From positions 19,135,423-19,199,422 of the forward strand of contig JAJEKV010000018.1 of assembly GCA_021234155.1 (NCBI GenBank): 64,000 bases of DNA. Reading direction: 5' to 3'. Shown piece by piece: positions 57,186-64,000 of this stretch; within the stretch, counting starts at the first letter, position 1; the number at the start of each line of letters is the position of its first letter. The notes under the pieces were generated by a model. The model was not told the origin of the DNA. It ran no database searches and worked only from the letters and a program-made list of their open reading frames with translations. The translations under genes were made by a program, and so were the position numbers. This DNA is from Isoetes taiwanensis. Taxonomy: Eukaryota; Streptophyta; Lycopodiopsida; Isoetales; Isoetaceae.

Positions 57186-57959
57186 TGATCTTATTCTGAA
57201 ATAAACAGATCAGATTTTAAGTTAAAGCAGTGGAGAATATAGTAGTAAAATGCTAGATGTGAAATATAAAATATAATCGAACTCAGAGATAAAAAAGGGG
57301 CAGTTGGCGATGAAGAAACCGCCAGACTACAATCTACAAGATTATTCTGAAACAAACATATGCAAAAGGAACGTCTATGAACAAGGTAAACTTCACTTCT
57401 GAATGAAAGTTGACATGCTCCCATGCTCAACTGCCATGAAATATAGTAGTTTATGACCATCTGGTTTTTGAGTTGCGCTCTTTTGAATACTTCTGCAGCA
57501 ATGCGCTCGGGAAGCGGTACTGTCGACCTAGCTAGCACTAAAAGCTTCAAACCATTGCATATATGGCTGCATTCTTTTCCACAAAGCATTCCACCTCCCG
57601 GAAATATCAGTTTAGCTCCAAGCCAGATCATGTAGTATCAATAAGAGCACTACGTACTAGCTAAAATAATGTGTACAACTGAGAAAGTAGTTAAAACACT
57701 CCATGTGCATCGAATGGTGATCACTGATAATAGTAAACTTTTCTTGTCATGTCATGAAGAAAGCTCTTTCAGAATGTGATACGATAGAGATGTTTACGTG
57801 CAAGCTGACCTAGCTTCCAGCCTTTCCAAGCTCAATCCATACCATAGACTTCCTTTCTCATGATAGAACACGGAAACTACTTAAATGATTAGAAGCTTGT
57901 GTCTGTAACAATTGAAAAACTGTAGAAACAACCTCGTGAAATTACCAATGTTATTACCT

Positions 57960-58165
57960 TTCTTCAATGTTATTACCTTTCTTCAATGTTATTACCAGAT
58001 AGTTCTACTTTGAGTTGTTTTTATGTGAAATCAACTACTCTTGTAGGTAAACCATTAGTAAATTCATGCAAAACACAAGCTTTCTGTTGGTAACGCAGAG
58101 ATGTGGAATTTGCACTTGTCCATGAAAAGATGCAAACATGTATTAGTCTGACTTCTATTAATATT
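57960..58165. repeat. Long repeat, internally deleted copy
   Basis: Partner of 56199-56935. The junction of the deletion is at about 58121. Starts with a CTTTCTTCAATGTTATTAC tandem repeat. Confidence 0.8.
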
Positions 58166-60682
58166 TTTTTTTAATAAAGGAGCTTGTTGTCGGCAAATTA
58201 CACCTCCGATATTGCCATAACCCAAGATTTTATTCTTCAAATTAATGCGCTTAAGAAGTAAGGATCTTACTTGTTTTGGAGTAAATGCCCCTCTGCGACT
58301 AGCATGTACCCTAATACAACAAATAACTTCTGAATGCAAGCTAAACATACCTGCTTCTCACCACTGACGGTTTTCTGAAAACAATAGGGGCAGAAAACAT
58401 TTGCCACAAAACGAAAGAACCCTTCAAATCAAAAGATGCAAACAGAATAAGACGTGGCAAACGACAAGAGGTAAGGAAGCCTTGAAGAGCTAGACTTTGA
58501 AAAAAGAGATTTAGTCCGATGAGAGGACATCAGATATGCACAAGGTAAATTTTGGGAGTTTTTGTGATTTCTTTTGCCATCGATGTGAAATTGGAGAGAT
58601 CGATAATGGTCCTGAATTAATTTAACTGATGTGTCAAGCCACATGGATAGGCTAGAATTGAAATCGTTGTAAGGGAGGTCTGCTAACAAGAGAAGGTAGT
58701 AGACACTTTATCAAGGCAGGTATACATGAGCGTGCCGAGGCAATACAAAACAAAAGAAGACTAAGAACCAGTTTGCATCAGGACATTACCCCCCCTCTAA
58801 CATCACAACTTCAAAATGAACCAGGTCCAGGTCAGTTTTAGCATGTTAGACTCTGATTCAAAACTTTTTTGGGACAATTCTATGTTAACACCACAAGGAA
58901 CACTAAACAATTCTTGAACTAAACCTCACTCATGCACGGGCTATCCAGCAAGAAGCATATGCTTTACAAACAAGCTTCCATGTTAACGACTTTGCGTTCA
59001 TTCTCAATGGAAGATCGCTTTTCCCTCTAATATGTTTGGCAGAAATCATCTAAGCGAATTTTTGGAGCCTATAAAGCTTCTGAAATATCACTTCTAACTT
59101 CCTTGCCCACTATTATCTTTCTTGTATTGAAGTGAGCTTGATTCATGGTAACATTCCCTACCAGTAATATGCATTGTTTGAGTATATACATTGGCTTCAT
59201 GAAAGGCCGCCGCCATTGACTTGGACCACTTACAAGGGCAACAGAAACACTATCACATCTGGGATTGCACCATAACGATCTGATGCAACTGTAAAGATGC
59301 TTACCAGTAGCTTTAGAGCGCACGACCTAAAGGAGCATTGAAGATCTACCCAATGATCATCATAATCTTGCTGGTTGCCCACCACAATCATCTTTGAATC
59401 CAAATATTATCTGCAAATGGAAAATGATTTGTTATAACAGAGATGGAATGATGTTTGAATAACGATGTCATTTGTGTGCTGTAACAGAGATGTGAGATGT
59501 AGTTTATGTGAAGTAAGATATCTGTTACAGAGATCTACTATGATTTGTGACAGAGATGGAATGGTATTGATGTGAGAACGCCATAACCTGCAACATCATC
59601 TAAGTCGCATATTGAACAGTAAGAATTTCCTCTTCAAGAAGGTACAAATGGGATGAAATGATTTGTATAGCCAAGATTGAAACAACCTGCAAACAACATC
59701 ATCTGAGTCGTATTATATGGAATAGCGGGAGTTTCGTGTTCAAGAGGGACTAAGAGGGAAAAGAAATTTCGATCTGGGGATTAATTTCCACCATATTATG
59801 GCCATCTGCCTATTGATGTTTTGGGAATAACATAAATACAAAACCTATAAGAAAGAGTTATAGTAACTTAAAAAGCTGACATGCTATTAAAAATTGGTAC
59901 ACATGAGAATGCCAAAAGTAGATGGCAAAGCTGCATATTTAGGTTGGCATAAGAGTATATAACAATGACAAGGCTAGCATACATAATTATGTAGATCTAA
60001 AACTACAATCTCACCACTTTCAACCCTTTATTGTTTTGTTCTTATCCCAGTGGAGCCAACCGTTCCATATAAATTTCCTTGGTTCTCTGAATCAGGATGC
60101 AGGTTTGGAAGTGAGCATTGACAAACAACTCCTTTGATGGGCCATCACAAAACAAATTAAGTCGGGGATGCAGGACAACCCTGTCTAATAGAGTCAATCA
60201 AAATGCACAGAAACGCTTCAAGTACAAACCTTGCTTACTTGGCAGGTAGCACAGCGTCGTCACCTGTATGTCGATAGCCAGATGTTCTAGTGCCCCAAAT
60301 CGAAATGCCCTACTAAGAAGTTAAATTCCGAAGCAAATTTCGGAAGCCCACCTGGCAGATATTGCAATCTGGCATAGCTAGCTACCACTCAAGTTGCCGG
60401 CAAATCGAGCGACTTGTGACTTGTTGGGTAGCATAGCGGCGGCCGGCGGCCAAGGAAATCTAGAGAATCCAGCGAAGTAACAATTCGACCCACTGTTTCT
60501 GTCGCATTTGCAACAGCCAAATCTGCCAAAAAGCAAATATTTGTCTTGATTTGAAGTAGTTGTGAACCAAACTCATTCTTCACTTGATGCATAGGCTAAA
60601 AAGCAAAGTTGTCTTGGTGTGGGCAAGTTGATGCATGGGGCCTAGAGACAACTTAATCAACTTGACACCATGATTGCACTTC
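58166..60682. other. Gene-free stretch upstream of ARD
   Basis: Contains GTAACAGAGATG-type repeats (59430-59570) and a ~115-bp tandem duplication (59585-59770, CAACATCATCT(A/G)AGTCG). A minus frame at 60389-60592 has no known domain. Confidence 0.4.
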
Positions 60683-60690
60683 TATATATA
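60683..60690 (+). promoter_or_regulatory. TATA box of the ARD gene
   Basis: TATATATA, about 30 bp before a C/T-rich likely start region (about 60715-60725) and 78 bp before the ATG. Confidence 0.65.
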
Positions 60691-60767
60691 CCCACATTCT
60701 CAACTATCCAAAGTTCATCTTATTCTTGTTCAATTTGCCTATCTTCTTCTTCTTCCTCATTGCCGAT

Positions 60768-61391
60768 ATGGGTTTCGATGGAGGCTTTCATCCAATCTCC
60801 AAAGTAGTATCTCTTGTTGCATGGGAGTATAATCCTGCTGGTGGTGAGGATCAAAGGTCTGTCCACCAATACACCCCAAACAGACCAGTCTCCATGGAGC
60901 ATTTGAAAGCTTTGGGGGTGCTTTACTGGCATTTGGATGCCAGCAATTGGGAAAATAACCCAGATCTTGATAAGATCAAACAAGAGCGAGGATACAATTA
61001 CTCTACAATCAAGACAGTTAGCCGTGATGCATTGCCTGATTTTGATGACGTGATTAGGGGATACTTTGAGGAACATACCCACAGCCAAGAGGAGATCCGC
61101 TTCATCCTCGAGGGCAGTGGTTATTGGGATATCCGAGACCAAGATGAGAAATGGATCCGCTTCTATGTACAGAAAGGAGATGTGCTTATTTTGCCACCAG
61201 GAATGTTCCATCGCTTTACAGTGGATAGAAATGATTACATCAAGGCACTTCTCTTATTCACAGAAGCACCAACTAGAACACAAGAATCCAGATCAGAGGA
61301 ATTAGCTGTTAGGAAGCAATACATTCAAGAAGTCCTCAACAAGATGCCAAAGTCCAAATATTACCAGGGACAAGCAATGATGGTGCAATGA
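60768..61391 (+). CDS. ARD: Acireductone dioxygenase (ARD), intronless
   Basis: ARD oxidises acireductone with O2 in the methionine salvage (Yang) cycle. The Fe(II) form yields the keto-acid precursor of methionine; the Ni form is off-pathway. 207 residues in one exon, cupin fold. Metal ligands visible: His103, His105, Glu109 (EEHTHSQEEIRF) and His148 (GMFHRF). Family blocks: LKALGVLYWHLD, GSGYWDIRD, WIRFYVQKGDVLILPPG. Start chosen at 60768 (MGFDGGF); the 14 in-frame codons before it are pyrimidine-rich leader. The N terminus (residues 1-40) and the tail after residue 165 (LLFTEAPTRTQESR) differ from the usual plant forms, which read roughly RLFV...PVWTP. Plant ARD genes usually have introns, so a retrocopy or transferred gene is possible. 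It is intact and has its own TATA box. Confidence 0.92.
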   Translation: MGFDGGFHPISKVVSLVAWEYNPAGGEDQRSVHQYTPNRPVSMEHLKALGVLYWHLDASNWENNPDLDKIKQERGYNYSTIKTVSRDALPDFDDVIRGYFEEHTHSQEEIRFILEGSGYWDIRDQDEKWIRFYVQKGDVLILPPGMFHRFTVDRNDYIKALLLFTEAPTRTQESRSEELAVRKQYIQEVLNKMPKSKYYQGQAMMVQ

Positions 61392-62719
61392 CCATTTAGT
61401 GGGATGACTTGTACACTATAATATATGGAAATGAAAACTTTTGTCATATCTCTTGTTAAGTTTGGTTTTCTCGACAAGTGATTCTTTTCTTTTCTTTTCA
61501 AGTATTCTTGCTTTTGGCTGATAATTGAAATGGTTCATTTTGGGTGCAAAAAAATTTTTGCTTTTCAAAAGTTAAGGTTCAAAATTTTACCCTTTGTAGG
61601 GGAAAAAAAAAAGAAAAAGAAAATCTAGGTTGGAAGCTCAATATCATGCAGCAGCATCATTCTAGAAATGCATAGATCCAACTCTAGCATGCAATTCCGA
61701 CTATCCGAGTTACAGAGCCCGATTTAGCACATGAGCATTAAAAGCAGAGATATAGCAAAGAGACCAAACCATCATGACGCACAACCTCAGACAATAAGCC
61801 AACCTACATGCAGGCGCAGTTAGCAGAGAAATGCCCAGTCAACTTACATTCCAAGCCCTATAGCAGGAGTGGTGGCGTGAACCTCGTATGCACAACCCTT
61901 CTCATCCCACGTCTGGCACTAAAGGACCCCTTACCATGGAGTCAAGGAGTTGACACATATCCTCACCAAGAAGCTATGCCCATGAGGAAGCCATGCCCGA
62001 GAACACAAATGTCAAGAGAATGTCGGAGCAATCTGGGCTACCAAACCTGGAAGCCCGACGGCAGAGGATCCAAGAGCGTATATAAAGACAATAGTGGGAT
62101 GGTGCAAAGCAAAGACCATGACATGTGACATTCATTATATTTTTATGATATACACGTACCTAGATTGTACCCTTGTCGAGGTTGCCCATACAACCTAACC
62201 ACTTCGAAGTAGCTAAATGAAGATCATGATCACAAATTAACATTTCAAGGAAGTCACAAACCTGATCATATTGATGTAGATCCAACATCTATGTACTTCA
62301 CTGAACAAAAAGATATACTAACATTTCCCAATCTACGACTTACCTCAAACTATTCACCCATGAGAAATACAACATCCCATACCGTTTATGTATTACCATG
62401 ATACTTACTTTTCCTTTACTCACAAGGATATAGTATACTTTACTCTATTATGCCAACAATGCTCCACGCGATAGCCCTACTCAGAAGCCCCCATAAGCTT
62501 CCTATGGCTCTTCTGACTAAACGGCTCAACACGCTAAAGCAATAGATTGACTTGTTGATTGAAGTGCTTGGGATTGCTGCAGAAAGATGCTTCGGAAGAA
62601 GTCGCCCGCAATGGGTCTTGGAGACTTCAACCTTCCCATGTAACCGATGGTTAGTATAAGGAACTGAAATGCTGGCTTTGCCAAATCACGGATCCCGCTT
62701 TACGTCCACACGCGACCAG
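61392..62719. other. Gene-free stretch downstream of ARD
   Basis: 3' UTR of ARD near 61392-61480, then no assignable sequence. A plus frame at 61808-62128 has no domain I know. Confidence 0.4.
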
Positions 62720-63222
62720 ATAGTACCGTGCTTCCCTCAAGGATAAGAAAGCTAGGTACATTGCAGAGCATCAAAGGGAAATGTTTTATCTCCGGGATCA
62801 TCATTCCAGGATCTTCTGGTGAAGGGTGCTCAGAAAGCCAATACAGCTTACAGGGAACATCACTTCCGAGCAGTGGGAACAATACTTGCAGCAGCTCTAT
62901 GATGGTCAACATGCTCGTGTACCAATAGTGCATTACAATACTTGCAGCAGCTCTATGATGGTCAACATGCTCGTGTACCAATAGTGCATTACATGAAGGC
63001 TTTCCCCTGCAGTGGACCAGTAGTAGAGTTCCCATCTAGAAGGCAGGTAGCCCACACTGCCTAGCCAATTACCAAACAATCATGGCCAATCCAATGTTTG
63101 CAAAATCGCTAGCCAGCGTTCTCGAAAAGCAGTTGATGAGATGGGCAGAAGTAGCAGAGGTGCGAGCCCTCATGCAGTCGGCAAGAATCTGGATGGCCGT
63201 TGGACTGGAATCGGAAACCTAG
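62720..63222 (+). pseudogene. LINE reverse-transcriptase fragment
   Basis: Plus-strand pieces: RYIAEHQREMFYLRDHHSRIFW, then PIQLTGNITSEQWEQYLQQLYDG, then after a duplication and frame change NYQTIMANPMFAKSLASVLEKQLMRWAEVAEVRA. This is the order of a LINE ORF2 RT domain (linker, then the NYR-I-----KL----L--RL block). It lacks the YADD region and is broken by a 55-bp tandem duplication and frame changes. Confidence 0.7.
62881..62990. repeat. Exact 55-bp tandem duplication
   Basis: 62881-62935 and 62936-62990 appear identical (from AATACTTGCAGCAGCTC to AGTGCATTAC), inside the LINE fragment. Perfect identity implies a recent event or an assembly artefact. 63223-63690 has no supportable gene. Confidence 0.9.
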
Positions 63223-63700
63223 AAATGGCCTGTTTTCTTCAAGGTAAAGTTATCTTCCTTTTTCAAATGCTTTGATACTTGCTAGCTTGTCGGTATGAAT
63301 CTTCAAATATTCTAGAAATGGCTTGCTTTCTTCAAGCTAAACCTTTTATTTTTCAAAATTTTGAGTAATTGTGAGGATGCATGGAAGATAGAACTTGAAT
63401 TGCAGTCTTTGAACTCTGCATTACGTCTGGAATGTGGGTTGAAGTTGTCTCTTGCTTGCATGCAAGCGTATGACTTTTCTATGTGTGTACATAAATTGGG
63501 CACATAGAAGGGAGGCCAAAACCTGTGTGGGGAAAGGAAGGGCATAGAGACCAAGTGATTGTGTGTTTTTGCTCCCACTCTTCAAGGTTTAGAGACCCTA
63601 TAGAGGCTGTATGACCACTTCAAGAAAAATAAAAGAGGCAGGGACAGTTGGTTTCACGTAAAGCCCCTTTGGCATGGCCTTCCTGATGTTATGATGCAGG

Positions 63701-63871
63701 AGAAGAAGGGCCTGATTTTGTTAGCTCTGATGAGAAAACTAGCACCCTAAAAAGAGTTCTTTATGGCTACTTAGCTACTGCAAGTGATCTAGATAAATTC
63801 TCGCAGCATAAGAAAAAGCAAAAGGTTGTTGAAACTATAAATATTGAAGAGATCAAAGTAAACTTCTCTTA
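63701..63871 (+). CDS. Exon-like ORF, family unknown
   Basis: An AG acceptor (ATGATGCAG) is followed by a frame reading EEGPDFVSSDEKTSTLKRVLYGYLATASDLDKFSQHKKKQKVVETINIEEIKVNFS and a stop. Composition looks protein-like (charged, helical), but I do not recognise it and no neighbouring exon is evident in the window. Confidence 0.25.
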
Positions 63872-64000
63872 AATCTAACAGATAAAGATCAGATTGTCCA
63901 AGATCCTGATCCTAATTCAGTAGGAAAAGTCGAGTGTGCAGAAAGTAATGTGAAACTTTGATACATGTTACATCTCAAAGAATATACAAAAACCAGGAAC

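Noticed and set aside
60720-61211. 163-codon minus-strand ORF
   Set aside because: It lies wholly opposite the ARD gene and has no domain; it is a shadow of that coding sequence.

Overview
The window looks like nuclear DNA of a land plant with a large, repeat-rich genome. Reasons: spliced genes with short GT-AG introns, plant-type gene families (PUF, RRP7, acireductone dioxygenase, PPR remnants), Copia and Ty3/Gypsy elements primed by initiator tRNA-Met, and several decayed LINEs. A fern or other non-seed plant is my best guess, because of the unusual mix of rare transposon classes; the sequence does not prove it.

Layout. 1-5 kb: two strong foldback structures, a minus-strand ORF with a Rep-type HUH endonuclease signature (Replitron-like), a complete 464-bp TRIM retrotransposon, and a non-LTR element 3' end carrying an ORF1-like domain. 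5-9.5 kb: a Pumilio (PUF) gene in five coding exons, with a CCCH zinc finger and an apparent frameshift. 9.5-16.7 kb: degenerate satellite-like DNA, tRNA-derived SINE pieces, tandem duplications and a 999-bp inverted-repeat transposon. 17-33 kb: mostly repeat fossils (Helitron-like ends, a short SINE-like family, LINE and KDM5-like gene debris). 33-36 kb: a broken spliced gene for a Crypton-like tyrosine recombinase. 37-39 kb: PPR debris and a clean four-exon RRP7 gene with a telo-box. 39.7-42.4 kb: a Gypsy element interrupted by a young SINE-like insertion. 44-47 kb: an insertion with its own empty-site control, and a LINE 3' end. 48.8-55.4 kb: a pile-up of Copia, two different Gypsy gags and a PPR fragment. 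60.7-61.4 kb: an intronless acireductone dioxygenase gene with its own TATA box. 62.7-63.2 kb: a LINE reverse transcriptase fragment.

Only three loci look like plausible host genes: PUF (mRNA control), RRP7 (ribosome biogenesis) and ARD (methionine salvage). They are unrelated in function and do not form a cluster. Most of the rest is mobile DNA at different stages of decay. The most unusual parts are the HUH-type ORF with its neighbouring hairpins, the Crypton-like recombinase, and a small retroposon family whose copies end in microsatellites. Two copies of that family are almost identical.
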